From: Hominenteromicrobium sp900549945 | GTDB taxonomy: Bacteria; Bacillota; Clostridia; Oscillospirales; Acutalibacteraceae | NCBI GenBank assembly: GCA_902472305.1 | Contig: CABRNK010000007.1 | Span: 1-64,000, forward strand | DNA length: 64,000 nt | Reading direction: 5' to 3' | Shown here: positions 1 through 7,571 of the stretch, piece after piece | Layout: the number at the start of each line of letters is the position of its first letter | How positions within the stretch are numbered: the stretch's first letter is position 1 | Made by a program: the position numbers and the translations under genes | The notes under the pieces: generated by a model | Databases searched by the model: none | Seen by the model: the letters and a program-made list of their open reading frames with translations, nothing else | What the model was told of the DNA's origin: nothing

Positions 1-1
1 T

Positions 2-685
2 GATGATGCCAGCCGCTTCATTACCGGAATTGATGTGTTCTATCATGATAACTTTATCAACCTGATGTCGGTTATGAAATCAGCCATAGCAAAGTATGGG
101 CGCCCAAAAGTTTTCAACTTTGACAATGGGAAATCTTACAAAAACAGGCAGATGGAACTCCTTGCCGCAAGAATTGGTACAACACTCAGTTACTGCCAGC
201 CATACACTCCCACCGGAAAAGCCAAGATTGAACGCTGGTTCCGGACGATGAAGGATCAGTGGATGGCAGCCCTTGATATGCGGGATTTCCATTCACTGGA
301 AGAACTAAGGGGAAGTCTGTACGCTTTTGTCCAACAATACAACCAATCTCCCCATTCTTCCCTCCGTGGACTGTCCCCACAGGACCGTTTCTTTTCGGAA
401 TCGGAGCAGATCCGCAGACTTTCTGAGGAAGACATCCGTCAAAATTTCCTTCTGGAGCTTGAACGCCGGGTATCTGCTGACAGTGTAATCGTCATCGACC
501 AGATTGAATACGAAGTTGATTATCGTTTTGCACGGCAGCGTATCCGCCTGCGCTATTCTCCGGATATGAAAGAAATCTTCATTGTGGAAGCTGACGGGAC
601 GCTGACACCCATCCGGCTTCTCAATAAAACCGAAAACGCATTGATAAAAAGAGAAAAAGTACGCTTATGCAAAGGAGACGAATGA
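2..685 (+). CDS. DDE transposase, C-terminal part (5' end outside window)
   Basis: This is the catalytic part of an rve-fold (IS481/TniA-like) transposase. The reading frame is open from base 2, so the gene starts before the window. The DDE triad is visible: Asp in DDASRF at the very start, Asp in FNFDNGKSY, and Glu in KAKIERWF. A beta-rich C-terminal domain follows, as in Mu/TniA-type transposases. The stop overlaps the start of the ATPase gene, the usual order for two-gene transposons of this type. GC content is lower than in the genes to the right, which fits a separate mobile element. The exact family and the left end cannot be determined here. Confidence 0.9.
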   Translation, partial: DDASRFITGIDVFYHDNFINLMSVMKSAIAKYGRPKVFNFDNGKSYKNRQMELLAARIGTTLSYCQPYTPTGKAKIERWFRTMKDQWMAALDMRDFHSLEELRGSLYAFVQQYNQSPHSSLRGLSPQDRFFSESEQIRRLSEEDIRQNFLLELERRVSADSVIVIDQIEYEVDYRFARQRIRLRYSPDMKEIFIVEADGTLTPIRLLNKTENALIKREKVRLCKGDE

Positions 686-1491
686 TTATGGATTACACTG
701 CAAGATACGGATTGGAGTTTAATCCTTTCCTAAAGAACTCAAAGGAAGTCCTCGTAGAAACACAGGAATACAAGGAGGTTCTGTTCCGTCTGAACTACCT
801 GCTTACCACAAAAGGCTTCGGGCTCCTCACCGGAAGCGCCGGAAGAGGAAAGACCACCGCCGTCAGGAGCTGGGCTTCAGGACTGAACACTTCCCTTTAT
901 AAAGTGGTTTACTCCAGTCTTTCTACCCTGACTGTAAATGATTTTTACCGGAATCTTGCCGCTGAACTTGGAGCCCAGCCTGCATTCCGCAAGACCGATA
1001 ACTTCAAGATCATCCAGGATGAAATCAACCGTCTCGTACTTGAGAAACGACAGACGCCTGTCATCATCATAGATGAAGCGAACTATATCGGAAACGCTGT
1101 ACTCAATGATTTAAAAATGCTGTTCAACTTTGAAATGGATTCCAAAGACCGGGCTGTTGTTCTTCTTTCCGGTCTGCCACAGCTCAACAGCACCCTGCGT
1201 CTAAGCATCCACGAACCTTTCCGCCAGAGAATTGTCATGAATTATAACCTAGAAGGTATGACAAAAGCAGAAGGGCATTCCTATGTTGCTGCCAAACTGA
1301 ATGGCGCCGGATGCACACAAACGGTATTCGAAGACAATGCACTGGAAGCAATCCTCAATGCAGCGAATGGAATCCCACGTATGATCAACAAACTGTGTAA
1401 TGCAAGTCTGTTGGTTGGAAACAGCTCAAATTTAAATATCATAACCGCCGATGCCGTCATGCAGGCAATCAATGACTGCGAGCTCGGATAA
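682..1491 (+). CDS. ExeA/TniB-like AAA ATPase of the transposon
   Basis: This is an AAA+ ATPase that probably acts with the transposase in target selection and transpososome assembly. Walker A is GSAGRGKTT near residue 50 and Walker B is VIIIDEAN near residue 130. At 269 residues it has the length expected for the transposition-linked ExeA family. I chose ATG 682 because AAAGGAG lies five bases upstream and the ATG overlaps the transposase stop (ATGA), which implies translational coupling. ATG 688 is a possible alternative. The gene is followed at once by a strong terminator. Confidence 0.9.
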   Translation: MIMDYTARYGLEFNPFLKNSKEVLVETQEYKEVLFRLNYLLTTKGFGLLTGSAGRGKTTAVRSWASGLNTSLYKVVYSSLSTLTVNDFYRNLAAELGAQPAFRKTDNFKIIQDEINRLVLEKRQTPVIIIDEANYIGNAVLNDLKMLFNFEMDSKDRAVVLLSGLPQLNSTLRLSIHEPFRQRIVMNYNLEGMTKAEGHSYVAAKLNGAGCTQTVFEDNALEAILNAANGIPRMINKLCNASLLVGNSSNLNIITADAVMQAINDCELG

Positions 1492-1498
1492 CTTTAGA

Positions 1499-1535
1499 AA
1501 CCATCATGTAAAATAATCTGCATGATGGTTTTTTA
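1499..1535 (+). terminator. Rho-independent terminator of the transposon operon
   Basis: The arms AACCATCATG and CATGATGGTT form a perfect 10-bp stem and are followed by a run of T. It lies eight bases after the ATPase stop. Confidence 0.9.
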
Positions 1536-1592
1536 CATAAAACAGTGTGCTGGAATCGTCCAAAACTATGTGATTGATACCATTGTCAGGCA

Positions 1593-2696
1593 CTATAAAA
1601 GACCTATTTTAATGTGACGGAAGAGGCAGTGTTTAATTTGCTGGATAACAAGCGGCGTTCCGTTGCTGCCGGAGCTAAGGGCGCGACCGAGCTGTTGGTG
1701 GAAGATGACGGGCGACTTTGTGGGACGGACCATCACGATTGCGTCGATGTCGCTGATATGCACAGCCTCGTTGAGCTGGTTGATGCAGTAGAGCACCTTG
1801 AGCGCATCACTGTCGTCCTCCTTGAACTTCTCGAAGTCATCTGAGCCAGTCGAGTCGGCACTTGTCGTCTTGTAAGCGTGAATGTCCTCGTTCACGCCAT
1901 GGAACCATTCATGGCTCAACGCCATAAACTCTTGCAGCTTCTCATTGTTGGGACAGAAGACGATTATCTTCGCATCGCTCTTCTTCAAGTGCTTCGCGAT
2001 GGCCGTGTCAACCCCTCCGGCATCTTGCAGCGAGCGGCGCAGCTCCTCGTACTTCTTCGTGAACTTCGAGTATTTCTTCTTGCCCTTGACCTTCTCGATG
2101 GAGACCTTCAACTCGCCCAACTCCTTGGGCGCGTCGTAGAGTGCGATGACGTACTTCGGGATGGGCAGGATTCCGCGAAGCCAAGCCTCCTCAAGCTGCA
2201 TGCTGCTGGCGATGTTACCCTCGAAAATCTCATCGGCCATATCTCGCCCGTCATCCGAAAAGCGAATTGGGGTCGCGCTGAAACCAAGCAGCTTCGCATC
2301 GGGACTGCCGTCGATGAACCACTGGACACCCTTGCTCCACTCCGGTGCCCCGCAATGATGGAACTCGTCTAGGATGATGTAGTCGTACTGTAAAGTTGCA
2401 TGCTCGCTCCTTGCATGTACCATCGCAGCGGAGTACGTCTTGAATTGCAGGTTATCGGGATGGAAGCCCGGTGCTATCTTCTCAAGGTTGTCCATCTGGT
2501 CGATGAACATGTAGTCGTTCGTGCCGAGAAGCAGGAAACGCTTATCGGGGTTGTCCTGAACCAGCTTCGCGATGATGACGAACTTGCCGGTGCCCGTCGG
2601 CTGGATGACGCAGGCGCGGTCGCTCTGCGAGAGCATATCGCATAGCTTGTCGTAGGCAATCTGGTTGTGCGGGTAAAGCTCGATTTGAGAGTTCAT
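1593..2696 (-). CDS. SF2 DEAD/DEAH-like helicase, truncated by the transposon
   Basis: This is the N-terminal part of a large superfamily 2 helicase. It shows motif I (PTGTGK), motif II (DEFHH), motif III (GFSATP) and motif VI (QQLGRALS). After GTPLVI near residue 348 the family pattern stops, and about 18 unrelated residues follow before a stop at the transposon side. Related proteins are much longer, so the C-terminal part is missing. Motif I also has Phe where Ser/Thr normally follows GK, so ATP binding may already have been impaired. ATG 2696 has a GAAAGGA site; an upstream GTG at 2714 lacks one. Confidence 0.8.
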   Translation of the reverse strand: MNSQIELYPHNQIAYDKLCDMLSQSDRACVIQPTGTGKFVIIAKLVQDNPDKRFLLLGTNDYMFIDQMDNLEKIAPGFHPDNLQFKTYSAAMVHARSEHATLQYDYIILDEFHHCGAPEWSKGVQWFIDGSPDAKLLGFSATPIRFSDDGRDMADEIFEGNIASSMQLEEAWLRGILPIPKYVIALYDAPKELGELKVSIEKVKGKKKYSKFTKKYEELRRSLQDAGGVDTAIAKHLKKSDAKIIVFCPNNEKLQEFMALSHEWFHGVNEDIHAYKTTSADSTGSDDFEKFKEDDSDALKVLYCINQLNEAVHISDIDAIVMVRPTKSPVIFHQQLGRALSSGSNGTPLVIQQIKHCLFRHIKIGLL

Positions 2697-2731
2697 ATTA
2701 GTTGTCCTTTCCACTCTCTCACTGAAACTTG

Positions 2732-3082
2732 CTAATCATCGACAACCTCCCAGTGAAATCCACCGGCTTTGTTGTTTATAGCGCGATAGATTTCCCTGCG
2801 GTCAATCCCCGTCTTCTCCATCGCCTTCCTCGTGCTCTCGAATACCTCACCAGTCTCGATACAACGAACTCTTACCCGAGCCTTTCCCCGTGGATGGTCG
2901 AAGAACTCATCGGATGGTTGCGGTTTCTCGGCATAGAAATAGTGATGCCCCCGTGTGGCATGTCCTTTTGTCACCGCATTGTAAAGAGTCGAACGGGGAA
3001 CTCCGATGGCCCTTGCACACTCATTGAATGACTCGAACTTCTCGCCAGTCTCCAAACAGATGACAGGTTGTGTCTTTATCAT
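2732..3082 (-). CDS. Stand-alone double NUMOD1-type DNA-binding protein
   Basis: The protein has 116 residues and consists almost entirely of two similar modules. Each has a short beta start (VICLETGEKFES near residue 7; VRCIETGEVFES near residue 76), a helix-turn-helix-like stretch (RAIGVPRSTLYNAV; EKTGIDRREIYRAI) and an aromatic end (HYFY; FHWEV). This is the pattern of NUMOD1 modules, usually found attached to HNH or GIY-YIG homing endonucleases. No nuclease domain is present, so it may be a free DNA-binding protein or a remnant. ATG 3082 has AAAGGATG five bases upstream; ATG 3088 sits inside that site. Confidence 0.75.
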   Translation of the reverse strand: MIKTQPVICLETGEKFESFNECARAIGVPRSTLYNAVTKGHATRGHHYFYAEKPQPSDEFFDHPRGKARVRVRCIETGEVFESTRKAMEKTGIDRREIYRAINNKAGGFHWEVVDD

Positions 3083-3122
3083 TCTCATCCTTTCGCAAAT
3101 CGTCGTTTATGTAAATCAGTAT

Positions 3123-3527
3123 TTAGGACTCATCACTATCGCCATCGCTGAAATCATGGGCTGTGATATAAACCTTATGCCGCGCTGCTTCGTCGCAAAG
3201 TTGGCCGAGCACATCTGAGACTTTCAGGAACATGTCACCCTCTCGCGTCAGAATCCGAAATGTCTCCTCCGCGTTATAGGCATCCGCGCCGTATGTGTTC
3301 AGGAACTTCATGAGCTGGTTCAAGTTCACGCCCTGCTTGTGCAACTCGGTCGCAATTTTCTCGACGGGCCTCACGTCAATCATCGTGATGTTCAGATTGT
3401 CGGAATGGATGAGCGCCGTGCGCACATATTCCGAAACCGTCATCCCCAATTTGGCAGCCTTGCGTTTGATGATTTCCCGTTCCTTTCCCGTCACACGGAT
3501 GAGAATGTTTCTCTCTTTCTTGCTCAC
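3123..3527 (-). CDS. mobC: MobC-like relaxosome accessory protein
   Basis: This 134-residue protein has an N-terminal ribbon-helix-helix-like segment (RNILIRVTGKEREIIKRKAA) followed by SEYVR and the phrase GVNLNQLMKFLN. That arrangement is typical of BacMobC proteins, which bind the transfer origin and help the relaxase nick it. No relaxase gene is visible in the window. It may lie left of the transposon, or the element may be mobilised by another plasmid's relaxase. The hairpin-rich stretch directly upstream is the natural place for oriT. Confidence 0.8.
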   Translation of the reverse strand: MSKKERNILIRVTGKEREIIKRKAAKLGMTVSEYVRTALIHSDNLNITMIDVRPVEKIATELHKQGVNLNQLMKFLNTYGADAYNAEETFRILTREGDMFLKVSDVLGQLCDEAARHKVYITAHDFSDGDSDES

Positions 3528-4185
3528 TTCTATCTATGCCTCCTTCAGGAAAATGAATATCTGATTTTGGAAACGGTGCCGCCGCCGTTTCTAAAATCAC
3601 GAAAAGCCGCCTTTTCGCTTAACCGAAAATCGGTGGAATGGTAACTTTCGTTAGGTACCTGACCACCGATTGGGGACCCCCCCTTTTGGTAGGCTCCTAA
3701 AGCCGTACAAAAGCAAGATGGAAGAGGATATACAAGTGCGGTTTTACCGCGATTGTATATACACTTCCTACATCTTGCAACTCGAAGAGCGACTTTAGTC
3801 GGTGAGCACTGCTATTGTAGCAGTGCGAGAGCCTTCCCGGACGGGAAATAGGGGTGCCGCCGCCCCTATTTTCTGGCCGGGAAGGCGGTGTCTCCCGGAG
3901 CTTGCGGAGGGAGACAGAAAGGTGGGGTGCCGCCGCCCCACCTTTCTCAAATCCGCGAAACGCAGACAGATGATTTGGTTTTCCAGACTTGGCAGTCATG
4001 TATTTTCAGACGCTCGCGAATGGATGGATGCACTTTGCCTTGGCATGGGAACGCCGCCCCGCGAATCGGCAATCGTGTGATTCTCAAAATCGGTCGCGCC
4101 GTTTTCTGGATGGCGGTGAATCGAAAATCTCGAAGGGCGATGATGCGAAGCGGCGAATCTCAGAAGATGGTTTCAGGCCACGGGT
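3528..4185. repeat. Non-coding hairpin array, candidate oriT/single-strand structure
   Basis: I see no gene in these 650 bases. Instead there is a row of inverted repeats: 3569-3594 (GAAACGG/CCGTTTC), 3628-3671 (AATCGGTGG/CCACCGATT), 3714-3777 (a long imperfect cruciform with an inner GCGG/CCGC hairpin), 3806-3828 (GCACTGCTA/TAGCAGTGC), 3832-3886 (about 20 bp each side) and 3916-3950 (GAAAGGTGGGG/CCCCACCTTTC). Three of them share the same loop, TGCCGCCG. The position next to mobC suggests an oriT or a conversion structure for single-stranded DNA. A role in RNA is also possible. Confidence 0.6.
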
Positions 4186-4512
4186 CTAATCGAAATTGGA
4201 AACGTACCAACGGCCATTCTCGACCACGATGCTGCTCCTGCCGAAATCGACATCGACAAAGATACCATCATCCTCGATGACGCGAATGTCCACGCCATCG
4301 AAGAAGTCAAAGTAGCCAACGATGTCGCTGTGAAGCTCATCCACGCACATGTCGCAAACGACCTTGCCGTTAGATTTATCGTAGATGAGGAACCCATCGT
4401 ACTTCTCAGGGTCGGTGACGTAAGTGTCAAAGTCGATGATGCCGTTCTCGGTCTTCTCGGCGAAGCTGTTCAACATGCCGATGATGAAGACGGGCGCGTA
4501 ATCGTGGAACAT
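4186..4512 (-). CDS. Small acidic protein of unknown function (paralogue A)
   Basis: I do not recognise this 108-residue acidic protein. It shares a motif with the protein at 5664-5978: a T[YF] pair followed by DP, YDG, two to three residues, YD and a Gly-containing turn (here TYVTDPEKYDGFLIYD). Both have a D-rich beta stretch and end near a W-containing strand. The chosen ATG has AAAGGACATCGC upstream; earlier in-frame codons give a low-complexity, unlikely protein. It is the last gene of the leftward block before the hairpin array. Confidence 0.7.
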   Translation of the reverse strand: MFHDYAPVFIIGMLNSFAEKTENGIIDFDTYVTDPEKYDGFLIYDKSNGKVVCDMCVDELHSDIVGYFDFFDGVDIRVIEDDGIFVDVDFGRSSIVVENGRWYVSNFD

Positions 4513-4537
4513 GCGATGTCCTTTCAAAATCAACCTG

Positions 4538-5023
4538 TTACTTGTCGAGGGCTTCGGCGAAGACGCAGCAGCGGTAGCCCGCGCTCGACATGTCGCCCTC
4601 CTTGGGCGGGTCGTTGTGCTTGTAGAGCACAGCACGCCTTCCGGGCCAGTAGTCCGTGCCGTCGTCGTTCTTCTTGCCCCACAGCCATTCGGTCACCTTG
4701 CCGTATCGGAAATCTCCGATGAGCGGAGACGGAATCGTCTCGTCCTCGTCCTTCCCGAACGTGCGGTAGGTGATTTCGTATTTGTCGTAACCGGTCTTCG
4801 TGGAGACACGCTTCAAGCCGACGATGGTGCAGTGAATCTTGGTCGCCATCGCCACGCGATAGGCTAGGTTGTTCTCATCCTCGGCATCGACGATTGCCCT
4901 TGCGCATAGACCCACTTCTACGGGTCTGGGTTGACGGCCCTTCTCGATGGCGGCAGTCATATAGGCCATCGGAAGAATCTCGCGATAGCGTTGGTCGGTC
5001 ATCTTGTTCTTGCGCTCGTCCAT
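4538..5023 (-). CDS. Hypothetical protein, 161 aa
   Basis: Not recognised. The N-terminal 40 residues look helical. The middle (from CARAIVDAED to YEITYRTF) alternates in the way of an antiparallel beta barrel, and the C-terminal part is rich in Trp, Tyr and Lys (TEWLWGKK, GYRCCVFAEAL). No catalytic motif is visible. ATG 5023 is preceded by GAAGGGAGACGCAAT. The gene lies 25 bases upstream of paralogue A and 65 bases downstream of the mIHF gene, with a hairpin between. Confidence 0.65.
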   Translation of the reverse strand: MDERKNKMTDQRYREILPMAYMTAAIEKGRQPRPVEVGLCARAIVDAEDENNLAYRVAMATKIHCTIVGLKRVSTKTGYDKYEITYRTFGKDEDETIPSPLIGDFRYGKVTEWLWGKKNDDGTDYWPGRRAVLYKHNDPPKEGDMSSAGYRCCVFAEALDK

Positions 5024-5049
5024 ATTGCGTCTCCCTTCGTCGCGGACGG

Positions 5050-5086
5050 CTGATACGGGAAACCGCCCACACGGGCGGCTCCATAT
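5050..5086 (-). terminator. Possible terminator after the mIHF gene
   Basis: Leftward, CCGCCC-GTGT-GGGCGG forms a 6-bp GC stem followed by TTTCCC. It separates the mIHF gene from the next gene. The T run is weak. Confidence 0.5.
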
Positions 5087-5088
5087 TC

Positions 5089-5406
5089 CTACTTCAACTT
5101 CGCGACAAGCTCGATGATTCCCTCGCGCTGGCGGCAACCGAGACCTTGCACCCGGCGGTTCTCGGCGATTCCGAGCTTGCGCATGATGTCATCTGCCTTC
5201 GCCTTGCCGATGCCGGGGATGCACATCAGGAACTCGTGAACGCGGATGCGCTTGGCGCGGTCATCATCGAGGGCGTCCGCAAGGGAAATCTCCCCCTTCT
5301 TCACGAGTTCCTTGAACTCCATACGCTCGCGCCGCGCCTCTGCTGAACGCTCAAGCGCGGCCTTGCGCTGCTCATCGGTCATCTCGGGCAGGTTGTTGTT
5401 CTCCAC
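5089..5406 (-). CDS. Actinobacterial-type integration host factor (mIHF)
   Basis: This 105-residue protein matches the mIHF family of Actinobacteria. It has an N-terminal helix (TDEQRKAALERSAEARRER), then KKGEISLADAL, a helix-hairpin-helix (CIPGIGKAKADDIMRKLGI) and the diagnostic AENRRVQGLG near the C terminus. mIHF bends DNA and was first described as the host factor for mycobacteriophage L5 integration; it also shapes nucleoids. I chose GTG 5406 because TAAGGAG lies directly upstream, formed partly by the stop of the previous gene. ATG 5430, overlapping that gene, also has a good site. This is the best hint of an actinobacterial origin. Confidence 0.85.
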   Translation of the reverse strand: MENNNLPEMTDEQRKAALERSAEARRERMEFKELVKKGEISLADALDDDRAKRIRVHEFLMCIPGIGKAKADDIMRKLGIAENRRVQGLGCRQREGIIELVAKLK

Positions 5407-5416
5407 TTCTCTCTCC

Positions 5417-5671
5417 TTACTCTCCGGCATCGCCGGTCTCCTTGTTCTCAGATGCCGCCTTGCGCAAACGCCAGCGGCGGTTCGAGATAGACTTCATCGA
5501 GCGCTTGATGATTGGTGAAAGCTCGCTATCGGGAATCCTATGGATGAGAACCAACTTGTCCTCGTCAACCGTCCACCTTCGCCGCTCGTACTTGAAGGCG
5601 GTCCGCGCGTAATAGCGCTTGTGCTCGGCGTGTTTCAAATCGCGCTCCTTCGCACTTAACGCATTACTCAT
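5417..5671 (-). CDS. SANT/Myb-like small DNA-binding protein
   Basis: The protein has 84 residues. The stretch RRWTVDEDKLVLIHRI followed by SELSPIIKRSMKSISNRRWR has the W-x-x-x-E/D start and the second Trp of SANT/Myb-like helix-turn-helix proteins common in phages and plasmids. The N-terminal half is basic. The start codon overlaps the stop of the upstream gene (ATGAGTAA), so the two are translationally coupled, and its own stop provides the ribosome site for the mIHF gene. Confidence 0.7.
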   Translation of the reverse strand: MSNALSAKERDLKHAEHKRYYARTAFKYERRRWTVDEDKLVLIHRIPDSELSPIIKRSMKSISNRRWRLRKAASENKETGDAGE

Positions 5672-5978
5672 TCTTGACCGCCGCCCACCAATCTCCATCA
5701 TGGATGAAGACATTGATGTTCTGCAACTCGATTCGGATGAGGCCTTCGCACTCAAGATACATCGGACGGGAAGGAAGCGGCAGCAGAAGGTCTCGCGTCC
5801 CCGAGAACCTATCGGGAAACATAATTTCCCCCTCCTCATTGTCGTACACCGCATATCCATCATACGAACCGGGGTCCTTCTTGAACGTGTCGTAGTCAAT
5901 AAACTCGCATTCCTTGGCGAGCATCGCGACATTCTGGAACATGGAGACAAGTAAAATAGCTTCCTCGAAATTGCGCAT
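5664..5978 (-). CDS. Small acidic protein of unknown function (paralogue B)
   Basis: Not recognised; 104 residues. It resembles the product of 4186-4512: FIDYDTFKKDPGSYDGYAVYD here aligns with FDTYVTDPEKYDGFLIYD there, and both end in a short Trp-containing strand (GDWWAAV; GRWYVSNF). The start lies just after the stop of the upstream gene. Longer in-frame extensions read through Arg/Gly-rich sequence and are unlikely. Confidence 0.65.
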   Translation of the reverse strand: MRNFEEAILLVSMFQNVAMLAKECEFIDYDTFKKDPGSYDGYAVYDNEEGEIMFPDRFSGTRDLLLPLPSRPMYLECEGLIRIELQNINVFIHDGDWWAAVKNE

Positions 5979-5980
5979 CT

Positions 5981-6475
5981 CTACGCCGTCCACTTCTTGA
6001 CCTCGACCACATCGTAGGTGGCGGCGAAACCGCTGGCCTTCGCACCGAGGGTGAGCGCGTCGCAGACGGCCACCGCCTTGTCGAATGACTCGCACCACGC
6101 GACGGCCACGCCGCCGACCACCATCACGACGTAAATCTTGTCGAGCTTCGCATCTGCCGTTGTCGCCATGTCGGCTCCTTTCACTTCGTCCTTCTTGAAC
6201 GGTTCCGTGTATGCAGGCTTCTCTTTCGGCTGTTGCGCCTTCGCCTTGGGCCGCACCTTCTCCTCCATCTCCTCCAAGATTCGCGCGTCCATGTCGGCGC
6301 ACCAATCGGTGTAGGCCCTGATGGCATCCTTGTTGGTGGCGCAGTTGAACATGCGGCGGTCCATCTTGCCGTCGGGCATCTGGTACGTGCCCATGTACGT
6401 CGCCCCGTGAGTCGGGCCGTAGAGCTTCCCGCGTCCGCCCTGTTGGTTGAATATGGGCTTATCGGGCTTCGACAT
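5981..6475 (-). CDS. Hypothetical protein, 164 aa
   Basis: Not recognised. The N-terminal 30 residues are Gly-rich with aromatic residues (GKLYGPTHGATYMGTYQMP). A helical region with DWCADMDARILEEMEEKV follows, then a Lys/Pro-rich linker near residues 78-100, and a C-terminal domain with predicted strands (DKIYVVMVVGGVAVAWCES). The domain layout suggests two folded parts joined by a linker. ATG 6475 follows AAGGAGGAGGCGG and lies inside the end of the upstream gene. Confidence 0.65.
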   Translation of the reverse strand: MSKPDKPIFNQQGGRGKLYGPTHGATYMGTYQMPDGKMDRRMFNCATNKDAIRAYTDWCADMDARILEEMEEKVRPKAKAQQPKEKPAYTEPFKKDEVKGADMATTADAKLDKIYVVMVVGGVAVAWCESFDKAVAVCDALTLGAKASGFAATYDVVEVKKWTA

Positions 6476-6743
6476 CCGCCTCCTCCTTCACCTCGACCGC
6501 GACGCCCTCCTCGGCGGGCACGAGCCACGTGCGCCATTTAGAGGTAAACTTGCCCGCCTCGCCGTAGGCCGCGCGGAAGTTGCAGACGACGCAGATGCGC
6601 CCATCGCCGCCACGCGCGACCCCGATGACCGTGCCCAGACCGAACTTCTGGGAGAGGATTTTGCCCCCGATGCGATAGCGGTTCCCGTAGGCATCGCGGG
6701 GGAGCGCATGGATGTACTTGTACACCCCGATTCGCTTTCCCAT
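6459..6743 (-). CDS. Hypothetical protein with Tudor/SH3-like pattern
   Basis: This 94-residue protein contains GGKILSQKFGLGTVIGV followed by strands ending in WRTWLVP. The pattern FGxGxV followed by a short beta barrel recalls the small Tudor/SH3-like domains at the C terminus of PcrA-type helicases and in CarD-like proteins. The match is by pattern only. The last 16 bases overlap the next gene. The ribosome site is weak, consistent with coupling to the RHH gene upstream. Confidence 0.6.
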   Translation of the reverse strand: MGKRIGVYKYIHALPRDAYGNRYRIGGKILSQKFGLGTVIGVARGGDGRICVVCNFRAAYGEAGKFTSKWRTWLVPAEEGVAVEVKEEADVEAR

Positions 6744-6753
6744 CGCGCACCGC

Positions 6754-6969
6754 CTACGCGAACTCGGCTTCGAGGAGGCGGTTGATGAGGACGGTCATGT
6801 TCTCACCCGTCTCCACCTTGTGATATTGGAGCTTCGTGTGCATGGACTTCGGGATGCGGACGTTGATGCACACCAGCTCATCGACCTCCGGCTGCGCGTG
6901 CTGGATGGAGGCCTGCTGGCGCTTGGACTTCTTCGCGGAGGCCATGAAGGCGTTGCTGTTGTTAGACAT
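6754..6969 (-). CDS. RHH protein partnered with ParA
   Basis: The protein has 71 residues. The N-terminal 30 are basic and flexible. From residue 32 the sequence CINVRIPKSMHTKLQYHKVE-TGENMTVLINRLL has the beta strand and two helices of a ribbon-helix-helix DNA-binding domain. It overlaps the parA stop by eight bases (GTATGTCTAA), the usual position of the centromere-binding partner, so a ParG/Omega-like role is likely. AAGGAG lies seven bases before the start. Confidence 0.8.
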   Translation of the reverse strand: MSNNSNAFMASAKKSKRQQASIQHAQPEVDELVCINVRIPKSMHTKLQYHKVETGENMTVLINRLLEAEFA

Positions 6970-7534
6970 ACTTCTTCTCCTTCTCGTTGATGATGGAATC
7001 TGCCAGCTCCTCAAGAGCCGGGATGACGTGGCTGTGCGGGCTGTGCTCCGCGACCGACTTGCCCTCGGCTGCGGCCTGCGAGAGGGCGACCGCGCGGGGC
7101 ACCTTCGCGATGACCGGCACCTGCTCGGACTCAAGGAACTCCACGAGCTGCTTATCGAGCTTGCCGAACGCGTAGAAGTTGTTGACCACGAGCCGTATGG
7201 CCGCATCCGTGCCGGAGTCCTTGGCGATTTCATAGGTGCGCATGGTCGGTTCCACATCGCGCGTGCTCGGGAGCATGGGGATGAGGATGACGTCGGCGGC
7301 GCGGCACCAATCGCCCATGCCGTCGTTCAAGACGCCCGCCGTATCGACAATCTGGTAATCGCAGGACTCGGCGTAGTCCGGGTCATCGCAGACCTCGTGG
7401 ACGGAGCCGCCCTGCGGGTCGGTGGATACGAACGCCACCGTGGAGCCTCGGCGCTCAAGCGCGAACGCCAGCTCGTCGGCGAGTGTGGTCTTGCCGACAC
7501 CGCCCTTCTGGTTGAGGAACAGAATCGTGAACAT
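6962..7534 (-). CDS. parA: ParA-family partition ATPase
   Basis: This 190-residue ATPase would segregate the element at cell division together with the RHH protein. The deviant Walker A motif KGGVGKTT lies at residues 10-17, and DTAG near residue 64 belongs to the switch region. It has the compact form of type Ib plasmid ParA, without an N-terminal DNA-binding domain. ATG 7534 has AAAGGA nine bases upstream. Its presence points to a plasmid-like lifestyle. Confidence 0.9.
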   Translation of the reverse strand: MFTILFLNQKGGVGKTTLADELAFALERRGSTVAFVSTDPQGGSVHEVCDDPDYAESCDYQIVDTAGVLNDGMGDWCRAADVILIPMLPSTRDVEPTMRTYEIAKDSGTDAAIRLVVNNFYAFGKLDKQLVEFLESEQVPVIAKVPRAVALSQAAAEGKSVAEHSPHSHVIPALEELADSIINEKEKKYV

Positions 7535-7571
7535 ATACATCAGTCCTTTCATGTCTTGATTCATGAGTCGC

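Noticed and set aside
3697..3999. 100-codon frame in the hairpin array
   Set aside because: It runs through inverted repeats, giving repeated GGG/PPS codons, and has no ribosome site.
3123..4512. A relaxase gene linked to mobC
   Set aside because: No reading frame here or elsewhere in the element shows the His-triad or Tyr motifs of relaxases.
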